A stretch of DNA of 16,873 nucleotides from JBEKJU01 sp050011095 (GTDB taxonomy: Bacteria > Desulfobacterota > Syntrophorhabdia > Syntrophorhabdales > WCHB1-27). Position 1 is the stretch's first letter. Every line of letters starts with the position of its first letter. The stretch is taken from NCBI GenBank assembly GCA_050011095.1, contig JBEKJU010000135.1:1-16873 (forward strand). The letters run 5' to 3'. The position numbers were made by a program, and so were the translations under genes. Below, piece after piece: positions 1-8,120 of the stretch. Under the pieces are notes generated by a model, which was not told the origin of the DNA, ran no database searches, and was given only the letters and a program-made list of their open reading frames with translations.

Positions 1-138
1 CGAGACGGGGCGGGAAGCGGACAAAGCGCGCGACGCAAGGCAATGTTCCCGGCGCTGGAGACGAAAGTAGTCTTTCCCGGAGAGAAAGAGGGCCGTAGGT
101 TCCAAATGCGTTTGCCCTGGGCCATTCGACCCTGCCCC

Positions 139-168
139 TTGACCAGAGGCGCGGTTTTCGGCTATAAT
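139..168 (+). promoter_or_regulatory. sigma70-type promoter of aspS
   Basis: TTGACC (139-144) and a perfect TATAAT (163-168) are separated by 18 bases. Transcription would start near 175, leaving a short leader of about 20 nt that holds the AGGAGG ribosome binding site (183-188). The match to the consensus is seen directly; use in the cell is inferred. Confidence 0.75.
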
Positions 169-194
169 AAAGGGCTTTTGTTAGGAGGCCCGAT

Positions 195-2024
195 GTGAGA
201 AGCCAATATTGCGGTGCGGTCACGAGTGAAGATGCGGGCAAGAGCGTGGAGCTTGCGGGATGGGTTTTCAGGAGACGCGATCACGGGGGCCTGATCTTTC
301 TGGACCTCCGCGATGTGAGCGGCATCGTGCAGATCGTCTTTTCCCCCGAGATAGCCCCGGACGCCCATGGCGAGGCGCACGAGATCAAGCAGGAGTATGT
401 GATACGTATCGAGGGCAAGGTGTCGCTCAGACCGGAGGGCACGGAGAACGCGACTATCCCCACAGGGGCGGTCGAGGTGCTCGTCTCCGCGCTCGAAGTC
501 CTGAACGCGTGCAAACCCCTGCCTTTTCAGCTCGACGAGGAAGAGGAGCCGAATGAACTATTGAGACTGAAATATCGGTACCTGGATATGCGCCGCCCAA
601 AGGTGCAGGAGACCTTTGTGGCGAGGAGCCGCGCGGGGCAGGTAGTACGGAACTATCTGGTTTCACGGGGATTTCTGGAGATAGAAACACCTTTTCTTAC
701 GAAGAGCACTCCCGAGGGGGCGAGGGATTTCATCGTTCCCAGCAGACTGAATCCGGGGCAGTTCTACGCGCTTCCCCAGTCACCCCAGCTCTTCAAACAG
801 ATCCTGATGGTCGCGGGGTTCGACAAATACTTCCAATTGGTGCGATGCTTCAGGGACGAGGACCTGAGGGCGGACCGGCAGCCCGAGTTTACCCAGCTCG
901 ATATGGAGATGAGCTTCGTGGACATCGAGGACGTCATAGAGGTGAGCGAGGGCGTCGTCGGTGCGATCTACGAGTCGATCAAGAAGACACCTTTGGCGGG
1001 TCCCCTCAGGCGGATGGACTACAGCGAGGCGATGGAGCGCTACGGCACGGATAAGCCCGATCTCCGGTTTGAGCTGCCCATGGAAGAACTGACGGCCTTG
1101 TTCCAGTCGACCGAATTCGGCGTATTCAGGAAGGCGGCCGGAGACGGGGGGGCCATAAAGGGCATTGCCCTTAGGGGAAGGTCACTTTCCCGGAAAGACC
1201 TCGATACCGCCGTCGACACGGCGAAGGCCCTCGGCGCGGGCGGCCTCATCTGGATGCGCAAGGAAGAGGGGAAGCTTGTCTCGCCCATCGTGAAGTACCT
1301 GAGGGAGAGCGAGACCTCATCGATGGATGCATCTTTCGGCCTCGCGAACGGCGACGTGCTCTTTATCATGGCCGATGCCCGCGGCAAAGTGAACGACATC
1401 ATGGGGAGGTTCCGCCTCTATCTCGGGGAGAAATACGGCCTTGTGAGAAAGGAGGAGGACTGTTTTATCTGGGTCGTCAATTTCCCGCTCTTTGAGTACA
1501 GCGAGGAGGAGAAAAGGTACGTGGCCCGTCACCACCCGTTCACCTCGCCGAAGGGCAGTATCAGGGATTTCGGCGGCAACTACGAGTCTATGCAGGCGAA
1601 GGCCTACGACCTCGTGCTGAACGGCGTGGAGATCGGCGGGGGCAGCATCAGGATACACAAAAGGGACGAGCAGATGGAAATGTTCAAGCTGCTCAGCATC
1701 AAGGAAGAAGAGGCGGTCGAGCAGTTCGGCTTTCTCCTCGAGGCCCTCGACATGGGCGCGCCTCCCCACGGGGGGATTGCCTTTGGCGTGGACCGGATCC
1801 TCATGATGCTTTTGGGCCTCGAAAGCATAAGGGATGTGATCCCCTTTCCAAAAACCCAGAAGGGAGCGTGCTTGATGTCCGGTGCCCCGGCGGCCGTCAG
1901 GCAGAAGCAGCTCACTGAGCTGAAGCTGAAGGTCACGAAAGAGAGGAATACCGCAACACCTGAACCATCGCCCACTCCAGTTATCGGGGATGGTAAGCGC
2001 AAATTCTTCTTAGATGATGAATAA
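195..2024 (+). CDS. aspS: Aspartyl-tRNA synthetase, probably non-discriminating (Asp/Asn)
   Basis: Class II synthetase that charges tRNA with aspartate in the cytoplasm. At 609 aa it has the bacterial-type length (about 590). An N-terminal OB-fold anticodon domain (residues 1-110) contains RRRDHGG. The catalytic domain has motif 2 FRDEDLR (from residue 219), the IGGGSIRIH region and motif 3 with GVDR (531-534) followed by DVIPFPK. The GAD insertion lies between. His30 sits where discriminating enzymes such as E. coli AspRS have Leu; His is typical of enzymes that also charge tRNA-Asn and feed GatCAB amidation (family knowledge; the substrate range here is inferred). The GTG start is 6 nt after AGGAGG; an overlapping ATG at 193 runs straight into TGA. 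The last 30 residues are a polar, Pro-rich tail unlike the core. First gene of a + strand run. Confidence 0.97.
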   Translation: MRSQYCGAVTSEDAGKSVELAGWVFRRRDHGGLIFLDLRDVSGIVQIVFSPEIAPDAHGEAHEIKQEYVIRIEGKVSLRPEGTENATIPTGAVEVLVSALEVLNACKPLPFQLDEEEEPNELLRLKYRYLDMRRPKVQETFVARSRAGQVVRNYLVSRGFLEIETPFLTKSTPEGARDFIVPSRLNPGQFYALPQSPQLFKQILMVAGFDKYFQLVRCFRDEDLRADRQPEFTQLDMEMSFVDIEDVIEVSEGVVGAIYESIKKTPLAGPLRRMDYSEAMERYGTDKPDLRFELPMEELTALFQSTEFGVFRKAAGDGGAIKGIALRGRSLSRKDLDTAVDTAKALGAGGLIWMRKEEGKLVSPIVKYLRESETSSMDASFGLANGDVLFIMADARGKVNDIMGRFRLYLGEKYGLVRKEEDCFIWVVNFPLFEYSEEEKRYVARHHPFTSPKGSIRDFGGNYESMQAKAYDLVLNGVEIGGGSIRIHKRDEQMEMFKLLSIKEEEAVEQFGFLLEALDMGAPPHGGIAFGVDRILMMLLGLESIRDVIPFPKTQKGACLMSGAPAAVRQKQLTELKLKVTKERNTATPEPSPTPVIGDGKRKFFLDDE

Positions 2025-2038
2025 ATAGGGGGATAACG

Positions 2039-3850
2039 TTGCCGAGGAAGAGAAAGGGCTTCATATTCAAGAATATCGTAAAAAGTACGAGGTTTCCCCT
2101 CGTCGACGTCGAGGAGCCCGAGCTTTTCCGGGACGTCTTTCCCTACACAGATGTGGTAAGGGTCAATTTCGACCACAAGATCGAATCGATCGACCCCCCT
2201 GACGAGATCTTTATTACCGATACGACCTTCAGGGACGGCCAGCAGTCGAGGCCCCCCTTCTCCGTCCGGCAGATCGAGGATATTTTCAATTTGCTCCACC
2301 GGCTGAGCGGGCCGAACGGCGTCATACGCCAAACGGAGTTCTTCCTCTATACGGAAAAGGACAAGGAGGCCGTCGCGAGGTGTTTGGAGAAGGGATACCG
2401 CTATCCGGAGGTTACGGGATGGATACGGGCCAATAGGGACGACTTGCAACTCGTCAAGGAATTCGGCCTCAAAGAGACGGGCATGCTCACGAGCATTTCC
2501 GACTATCACATTTTCTACAAGTTCAAGAAGACGAGGGCCCAGATATTCAAGGAGTACATAAAGGTCGTCGAGGCGGCGCTCGAGAGCGGGATCGTGCCGC
2601 GGTGTCACTTCGAGGACATTACGAGGGCAGATATATACGGTTTTTGCGTACCCTTCGCCCAGGCGCTCATGGCGCTGGCCGAGGAAGCGAAAATGCCCGT
2701 CAAGATACGCCTCTGCGACACGCTCGGCCTCGGCGTCACCTACCCCGGCGCGGCCCTGCCCCGCTCGGTGGGGAAGATCATCAGGGCCATGATAGACGAT
2801 GCCGGCGTGCCGTCCGACTGCCTTGAATGGCACGGCCATAACGATTTCTACAGGGGGGTCGTGGGTGCGGTGAGCGCGTGGCTCTACGGGTGCACGTACG
2901 TGAACGGAACCCTTCTGGGTATCGGGGAAAGGACGGGGAACTCGCCCATCGAGGGCCTCGTTATGGAGTATATTTCGCTTATCGGCGATGATAACGGCGT
3001 GGATACGAAGGTGATCACCGAGATAAGGAATTACTTCGAGAAGGAGATCGGTCTCCACATCCCCAAGAATCAGCCCTTCGTGGGCTCCGACTTCAACGCC
3101 ACGTCCGCCGGTGTCCATATCGACGGGCTTTCGAAGAATGAGGAGATCTACACCGCCTTCGACACGAAAAGGATACTCGACAGGCCGGTAACGATAAACA
3201 TAACCGACAAATCGGGCCTCGCGGGCATAGCCCATTGGATCAATTCCCATTTTGCCCTGATCGGGCATGATGCCATAGAGAAGACCCATCCGGGCGTGGC
3301 AAAGATAAACAAACGCATTCTGAAGGCGTATGACGAGGGAAGGGTGACCGCCATATCCGACGAGGAGATGGAGCACCTCGTGCGCCGGTACATACCCGAG
3401 GTCTTCCCTTCGGAATTCGATCTGTTGAAGAAGAGGGCTTACGACATGGCCGCCCACCTCATCGAGCGCTATATAGAAGAGGATGGTGTGAAGAGCATGG
3501 TCCCCGAGCGGCAGGAGGAGGTGCTCAAAGGGCTTGTGGCCGAGTATTCCTACATACAGTTTGCCTATGTCGTCAATGCGGAGGGACTGAAGGTCACGAG
3601 GAACATAACCCAGATCGTGGACAGGGCGAAGTATGCGAAGATAGACCTGCACGAGGATTTCTCGGACAGGGATTGGTTCATCCAGCCGATGAAAACCGGC
3701 AAGATATCGGTTACGGACCTCTACTCCTCGCGAATAACCGGGGCCCTTTGCATCACCGTTTCAGGCCCCATACATGACGAGACGGGCGATATCGTGGCGC
3801 TTTTGGGCCTCGATATCAAGTTCGAGGACCTGACGAGGGCCGAGGAGTGA
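2039..3850 (+). CDS. DRE-TIM metallolyase (isopropylmalate/citrate synthase-like) with C-terminal Cache-like domain
   Basis: 603 aa. Residues about 55-400 form an HMGL-like TIM barrel: DTTFRDGQQ (61-69) with the metal-binding Asp and Arg, a CDTLG motif, WHGHND (His265 and His267, metal ligands) and GIGERTGN (294-301), the signature of isopropylmalate, homocitrate and Re-citrate synthases. These condense acetyl-CoA with a 2-oxo acid; the substrate here cannot be read from sequence. Residues about 480-600 resemble a PDC/Cache ligand-binding fold: a YVVNAEG strand, the SDRDWF motif, then TGKISVTDLY and a final LLGLDI strand. No membrane segment or signal peptide is seen, so this sensor-type domain appears cytosolic and may be allosteric (inference). 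The start is TTG, 6 nt after GGGGG, because no ATG occurs near the N-terminus. It begins 14 nt after aspS, probably cotranscribed. Confidence 0.85.
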   Translation: MPRKRKGFIFKNIVKSTRFPLVDVEEPELFRDVFPYTDVVRVNFDHKIESIDPPDEIFITDTTFRDGQQSRPPFSVRQIEDIFNLLHRLSGPNGVIRQTEFFLYTEKDKEAVARCLEKGYRYPEVTGWIRANRDDLQLVKEFGLKETGMLTSISDYHIFYKFKKTRAQIFKEYIKVVEAALESGIVPRCHFEDITRADIYGFCVPFAQALMALAEEAKMPVKIRLCDTLGLGVTYPGAALPRSVGKIIRAMIDDAGVPSDCLEWHGHNDFYRGVVGAVSAWLYGCTYVNGTLLGIGERTGNSPIEGLVMEYISLIGDDNGVDTKVITEIRNYFEKEIGLHIPKNQPFVGSDFNATSAGVHIDGLSKNEEIYTAFDTKRILDRPVTINITDKSGLAGIAHWINSHFALIGHDAIEKTHPGVAKINKRILKAYDEGRVTAISDEEMEHLVRRYIPEVFPSEFDLLKKRAYDMAAHLIERYIEEDGVKSMVPERQEEVLKGLVAEYSYIQFAYVVNAEGLKVTRNITQIVDRAKYAKIDLHEDFSDRDWFIQPMKTGKISVTDLYSSRITGALCITVSGPIHDETGDIVALLGLDIKFEDLTRAEE

Positions 3851-4007
3851 GGCTGTGACCGACCGGTCCGGGCCTCCCCTTCATGCAAGGTAGGGCCGCG
3901 GAACATGAAAACGGGTGTGGGGGTCGATGGCGGGTGGCGCATCCCGCTACCCGGCGGTCGCGGAAGGCGTATCGGGCCGGGAATAGGGAAAGGAATGGTG
4001 GAGGCCG

Positions 4008-5121
4008 ATGATAGATGACATAAGATCAAGAACGGACGTCCTCGTGGAGCGCATGCAGACGCTTAGAGGTTATCTTTGACGCGACTGCCCTGAAATCACG
4101 CATCGAACAGTACGATCACACCCTCGCACAAAAAGACTTCTGGGAAGATCAGGAAAAGGCGCAGAAGCTCCTCAGGGAAAGGGCCAGGCTGCAGGATGAG
4201 ATGCAGCGATGGGAGAACAAGGAAAAGGAGCTGGAGGAAATCCTTATCCTGAGCGAGATAGCGAGGGAAACGGAGGACCCGGGGGACTTAGGCGAGCTCG
4301 AGAGCCGCGTAGAGACCCTCGACAGCGAGCTGAACGGGTACGAGATAGAGCGGATGCTGGCCGAGGAGAACGACAAGGAAAACGCCATCATCTATATAAA
4401 TGCCGGTGCAGGGGGAACCGAGGCGCAGGACTGGGTCGAGATGCTTCTCAGGATGTATCTGAAATGGGCGGAGAAGAAGGCCTTCGAGACCCAGGTTGTT
4501 GACCTCCTGCCGGGCGAAGAGGCCGGGATCAAGAACGTGACATTCCTCGTGAGGGGCGCCTATGCCTACGGCTACATGAAGTGCGAGAGCGGGATTCACC
4601 GCCTCGTGCGCATCTCCCCTTTTGACGCCAACGCGAGGAGACACACGTCCTTTGCCTCGGTCTACGCCTACCCGGAGATCCCCGAGGGTATCCAGGTGGA
4701 TATTAAGGACGAGGACCTGAGGATCGACACGTTCCGGGCAAGCGGACCCGGGGGCCAGCACGTCAACAGGACGGAATCGGCCATACGGATCACCCATCTG
4801 CCCACGAACATCGTGGTCCAGTGCCAGAATGAGCGCTCGCAGCACAAGAACAAGGCCATCGCCATGGCCATTCTCAAGGCAAGGGTTTACGAACTGGAAA
4901 AGAGGAAGCAGGAAGAGAAGCAGAACCTGCTGAACAAGGAAAAGAAGGAGATCGCCTGGGGAAGCCAGATCCGCTCCTACACGCTTCATCCGTACAAGCT
5001 CATCAAGGACCACCGGACGAAATTGGAGATCCACAACGCGGAAAGTGTGCTCGATGGGGACCTCGACCAGTTCATCAAGGCCTGCCTTTTGTACTTGACT
5101 TTCGAAAAGAAAAAAGATTAA
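4008..5121 (+). CDS. prfB: Peptide chain release factor 2 with programmed +1 frameshift
   Basis: RF2 recognises UGA and UAA stop codons and triggers peptide release. Translation starts at ATG 4008 (GGAGG at 4000-4004) and reads 23 codons ending in RGYL. It then meets TGA at 4077-4079, and a +1 slip on CTT (4074-4076) continues at GAC 4078 to give about 370 aa. The internal Shine-Dalgarno-like AGAGGT (4065-4070) sits at the same distance as AGGGGG in E. coli prfB. Downstream are the SPF tripeptide that reads the stop codon (in RISPFDANARR) and the catalytic GGQ loop (SGPGGQHVNR). The frameshift is autoregulatory: low RF2 favours slipping. An annotation starting at ATG 4201 would lose about 64 residues. 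Confidence 0.97.
4065..4080 (+). promoter_or_regulatory. RF2 recoding site (internal SD plus CTT-TGA-C)
   Basis: AGAGGT, TAT, CTT, TGA, C: the slippery CTT is followed by an in-frame stop with C as the fourth base, the weak-termination context conserved in bacterial prfB. The internal SD is AGAGGT rather than AGGGGG, so it pairs less well with 16S rRNA. Confidence 0.93.
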
Positions 5122-5130
5122 GTATTGGAT

Positions 5131-5367
5131 ATGGAAGAGCTATTTACCGACAACAAACTTACAGAATTAGAGGAAAAGATCGATGCCCTGCTTGGTACCT
5201 ACAGGGGTGTGAAGGACGAGAAGGAGAGCCTTACGGGCAGGGTCGGGTCGCTCGAAGCGGAGAACAGGGCGCTCAGGGAGCAGCTGGCGAAGGTCGAGAA
5301 CGAGAAAGACCTCGTTATGCAGAAGGTAAAGGGTATCCTGGAGAAGATTCAAAAGATAGAAGCGTGA
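5131..5367 (+). CDS. ZapB-like coiled-coil cell-division protein
   Basis: 78 aa from ATG 5131 (a TTG at 5125 would add two residues). Almost the whole protein is a heptad-rich coiled coil: LTELEEKIDALL, then LEAENRALREQLAKVENEK. There is no membrane segment. Size, coiled-coil form and position directly before zapA suggest a ZapB-type partner that links ZapA-bound FtsZ filaments at midcell; this rests on context rather than on a diagnostic motif. It starts 9 nt after the prfB stop and has no clear ribosome binding site, so coupling to prfB translation is likely. It ends one base before the zapA start. Confidence 0.75.
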   Translation: MEELFTDNKLTELEEKIDALLGTYRGVKDEKESLTGRVGSLEAENRALREQLAKVENEKDLVMQKVKGILEKIQKIEA

Positions 5368-5368
5368 C

Positions 5369-5656
5369 GTGTTGAGGGTGGAAGTCACTATACTCAACCA
5401 GTCGTTTACGTTCGTAGGTGAGGACGAAGAGCGGATCAGGAAGGCAGCCCGGTTCGTCGATGAAGAAATAAAGGAAGTGGTGAGGGATTTTGGGATTGTA
5501 AACACATTGAATGCGGTTATCATGGCGATGATGAAGGTTGCCGATAACTACATTGATGCGAAGGAAAGGCTCGAAAAAGTCGAAGACAAGACACTGAGGC
5601 TTTTGCGAAAGGTTGAAAACGTTGAGATTCCCTGCGGTGTGCGTGATAAATGGTAA
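5369..5656 (+). CDS. zapA: Cell division protein ZapA
   Basis: 95 aa, the usual ZapA length. The N-terminal strand region VEVTILNQSFTFVGEDEERI is the ZapA globular head, followed by ARFVDEEI and a long C-terminal helix with NTLNAVIMAMMKVADNYIDAKERLE that forms the tetrameric coiled coil. ZapA cross-links FtsZ protofilaments at the division site. Start codons are GTG 5369 or TTG 5372, one base after the upstream stop, so translation is probably coupled. The last 11 codons and the stop overlap the 5' strand of the 6S RNA closing stem, placing a double constraint on that stretch. Confidence 0.92.
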   Translation: MLRVEVTILNQSFTFVGEDEERIRKAARFVDEEIKEVVRDFGIVNTLNAVIMAMMKVADNYIDAKERLEKVEDKTLRLLRKVENVEIPCGVRDKW

Positions 5657-5808
5657 ACTTAGAGCCAACACCTCTTTACGGGGAGCTTTATCTTGTTGCA
5701 GGATGCATGCTCGTCATCGCACGAGAAGCTTGAAAGCAGCAAAAAGGCGCCCACTTGACATGAGAGGTTCGAGCTTTATCGTCTACACGGCATCGCGGGG
5801 TCTCTTTT
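5621..5808 (+). ncRNA. ssrS: 6S RNA
   Basis: 6S RNA binds sigma70-RNA polymerase by imitating an open promoter. Seen here: GCATGCTCGTC followed by CGAGAAGCTTGAAA (about 5704-5735), closely matching the conserved GCATGCTCGG...CCGAGAAGCC segment of E. coli 6S. The ends pair as a closing stem: 5624-5631 with 5797-5804, then after a 2-nt bulge 5634-5640 with 5790-5796. Total length is about 185 nt, equal to E. coli 6S. It follows zapA, as ssrS does in many proteobacteria. No TATAAT-like promoter is seen just upstream inside zapA, so it may be processed from the zapA transcript (inference). Exact ends are uncertain by several nt. Confidence 0.88.
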
Positions 5809-5947
5809 CCAGGGGTAGTACAGAGGACTTAGCAGCTGAATATAAATAATTTCGATTTTTTCGGAGGTTGAGGCATCTGATCGCGCCATAACTTAAGAAA
5901 ATGTGATCCTCGTGCTGCCCCTTCAGGTTCTACTTGAAGGGGGGACC

Positions 5948-7498
5948 TTGAGTACAATAATACCTATCATAATCTGCATAGCGGGTATCGTTGCGGGATA
6001 CCTGGTGGCGAGGCTCGTCCAAAAGAAGAAAATCGGCGAATACCAGGCAATAGGCCGGAAAATACTCGAAGATGCGAAAAAAGAGGCCGATGTCGCCAAG
6101 CGGGAGGCGTCGATCCAGGCAAAGGACATCGTCATCCAGGCAAGAAATGAACTGGAACAGGAGGTAAAAAGCAAGAAGGCCGAGTTCCAGAACACGGAAA
6201 GAAGACTCTCCCAAAAGGAGTCGAATCTCGACAAAAAGCTGGAGACCCTCGACAGGAGGGAAGATGACCTGGGCAAGAGGGAAAGGCAGATGGGCAACCG
6301 CGAGGCGCAGCTCGAGGGCAGAATAGGTGAGTATGACCGGCTGCTCAAGGAACAGCGGGAGGTCCTTGAGAAGATTGCCGGCGTGACGGCCGAGGAGGCG
6401 AAGAAGATGCTCATACAGGCGATGGAGGATGAGGCCCGGTATGAGGCCACGAAGATCGCCCGGAAGATAGAGGAAGAGGCGCGGGAAAAGGCCGACAAGA
6501 AGGCGAAAGAGATACTCGCCATGGCCATTCAGCGCTATGCGGGTGAATATGTGGCGGAGGACGCCGTTTCGGTCGTGGCCCTGCCGAACGAGGAGATGAA
6601 GGGACGCATCATAGGAAGGGAAGGGCGGAACATAAGGGCGCTGGAGGCTGCAACGGGCGTCGACATCATCATAGACGACACGCCCGAGGCCGTTATTCTC
6701 TCCTGCTTCAACCCCATCCGGAGGGAGGTCGCCCGCATCGCGATCGAGCGGTTGATAAGCGACGGGAGGATACACCCGGCCCGGATCGAGGAGATCGTCA
6801 CAAAGGTGGCGGAGGAACTGGAGGAGAAGCTGAAGACCACGGGAGAGCAGGCGGTCTTCGACGCAGGCGTTCACAACGTCCACCCCGAGGTGGTGAAGCT
6901 CCTGGGCAGACTGAAATTCCGGAGCAGCTATTCCCAGAACGTTTACCAGCATTCCCTGGAAGTTGCCTTTATCAGCGGTATCCTCGCGGCCGAGCTGAAG
7001 CTGAACGTGCAGGAGGCGAAGCGGGCAGGTCTACTCCACGATATAGGCAAGGCCGTGGACCACGAGGTGGAAGGTTCCCATTCCGCCATCGGGTCGGATC
7101 TGGCAAAAAAATATGGCGAGAGCGAGGATATCGTTCATGCCATACTGGCACACCATGAAGAAGTCCCCGTCTTCAACCTCCTCGACGTGATCGTCCAGGC
7201 GGCGGATGCCCTGTCGGGGGCGCGGCCCGGTGCGCGCAGGGAGATGCTCGAATCGTATATAAGGAGGCTGGAGGAGTTGGAGCGCATCGCCTCGAGCTTT
7301 AATGGCGTGGAGAAGTCATACGCGATTCAGGCGGGCAGGGAGATCAGGATCGTGGTGAGCAGCGAGAAAATGAGCGATGACGCCATCTTCCTTTTATCCA
7401 AGGATATCGCGAAGAAGGTCGAAGCAGAGCTTTCATACCCAGGCCAGATCAAGGTCGTGGTCATAAGGGAGACGAGGGCGGTAGAATATGCCCGATGA
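5948..7498 (+). CDS. rny: Ribonuclease Y
   Basis: Membrane-anchored endoribonuclease that starts mRNA decay. From TTG 5948 the protein is 516 aa, close to B. subtilis RNase Y (520). An N-terminal membrane helix (STIIPIIICIAGIVAGYLV) is followed by a long charged coiled coil to about residue 190, a KH RNA-binding domain with GRIIGREGRNIR (from 219), and an HD nuclease domain with catalytic His364-Asp365 (LLHDIGKAVDHE) and AHHEE. It ends with the family-typical RAVEY. TTG 5948 is preferred because a purine-rich AAGGGGGG lies just before it and the membrane helix then begins at the N-terminus; GTG 5903 in the same frame would add 15 residues but has no ribosome binding site. It overlaps ymdB by 11 nt. 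Confidence 0.96.
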   Translation: MSTIIPIIICIAGIVAGYLVARLVQKKKIGEYQAIGRKILEDAKKEADVAKREASIQAKDIVIQARNELEQEVKSKKAEFQNTERRLSQKESNLDKKLETLDRREDDLGKRERQMGNREAQLEGRIGEYDRLLKEQREVLEKIAGVTAEEAKKMLIQAMEDEARYEATKIARKIEEEAREKADKKAKEILAMAIQRYAGEYVAEDAVSVVALPNEEMKGRIIGREGRNIRALEAATGVDIIIDDTPEAVILSCFNPIRREVARIAIERLISDGRIHPARIEEIVTKVAEELEEKLKTTGEQAVFDAGVHNVHPEVVKLLGRLKFRSSYSQNVYQHSLEVAFISGILAAELKLNVQEAKRAGLLHDIGKAVDHEVEGSHSAIGSDLAKKYGESEDIVHAILAHHEEVPVFNLLDVIVQAADALSGARPGARREMLESYIRRLEELERIASSFNGVEKSYAIQAGREIRIVVSSEKMSDDAIFLLSKDIAKKVEAELSYPGQIKVVVIRETRAVEYAR

Positions 7499-8119
7499 CT
7501 TCATCACCGTCCTGTTCCTGGGCGACGTTATTGGAAAACCCGGCAGGCAGGTGGCTGCCCGGTTCCTGAAGGAAACCAGGGCGGACTTCAAGGTGATAAA
7601 CGGAGAGAATATGGCCGGGGGATTGGGCATCACGCCGCTCGTGGCCATGGAGATGCTCGAGGCAGGGGCCGACGCGATAACGACAGGGAACCATATCTGG
7701 AGGAAGAAGGAGATCATCCCCTATCTCATGGCGGAGCAACGCGTTATCAGGCCCTTGAACTACCCGCCCGGTGCGCCTGGATTCGGTTCTACGGTTGTCC
7801 GAAAGGGCGACAAGGCGATCTGTGTGGCGAACATCGAGGGGCGGATCTTCATGAACACGGTCGACTGCCCCTTCCGTTCGATGGAGGAATTCCTAACGAC
7901 GAACGGCAACCAGGCGCCTATCATAGTGGATTTCCACGCGGAGGCGACATCGGAGAAGATCGCCATGGGCTGGTTTCTCGACGGGAAGGTCGCGGCTGTC
8001 GTGGGGACCCATACCCACGTCCAGACGTCCGATGAGACGTGCAGGGGGCCATGATCACCATAAACGCGCGCACCCGACACTGCCTCAAGATAGAAAGGGT
8101 AAGGGAAAAGGTAGCCTGA
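7488..8119 (+). pseudogene. ymdB: YmdB/TIGR00282-type metallophosphoesterase, internally deleted
   Basis: The first 181 or so residues are a good YmdB-family phosphodiesterase: LFLGDVIGKPGR, INGENMAGG, TTGNHIW, VDFHAEATSEK and GTHTHVQTSDE carry the metal-binding Asp, Asn and His residues. After TSDE the frame ends (TCRGP, stop 8052-8054; 188 aa against about 260). In another frame, from about 8031, the last family segment resumes as DVQGAMITIN, LKIERVREKVA and stops at 8117-8119, directly before tyrS. The middle piece that normally holds the ITDVGMTG region is missing, roughly 50 codons and not a multiple of three. All known metal ligands survive, so residual activity cannot be excluded. It is cotranscribed with rny, as in many bacteria; the B. 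subtilis homologue affects biofilm and RNA phenotypes. Confidence 0.85.
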
Positions 8120-8120
8120 G

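Noticed and set aside
1604..3652. 682-codon open frame on the minus strand antisense to aspS and the DRE-TIM gene
   Set aside because: Both + strand genes have clear family motifs throughout. The minus frame has no recognisable domain and mirrors the G/C third-position bias of the genes opposite it.
5613..5849. 78-codon + strand frame between zapA and rny
   Set aside because: It lies across the 6S RNA; the stem pairing and conserved 6S segments explain the sequence better, and the frame shows no protein character.
5930..6952. 340-codon minus-strand frame opposite rny
   Set aside because: Shadow of the RNase Y coiled-coil and KH coding sequence; Leu/Arg-rich with no motif.
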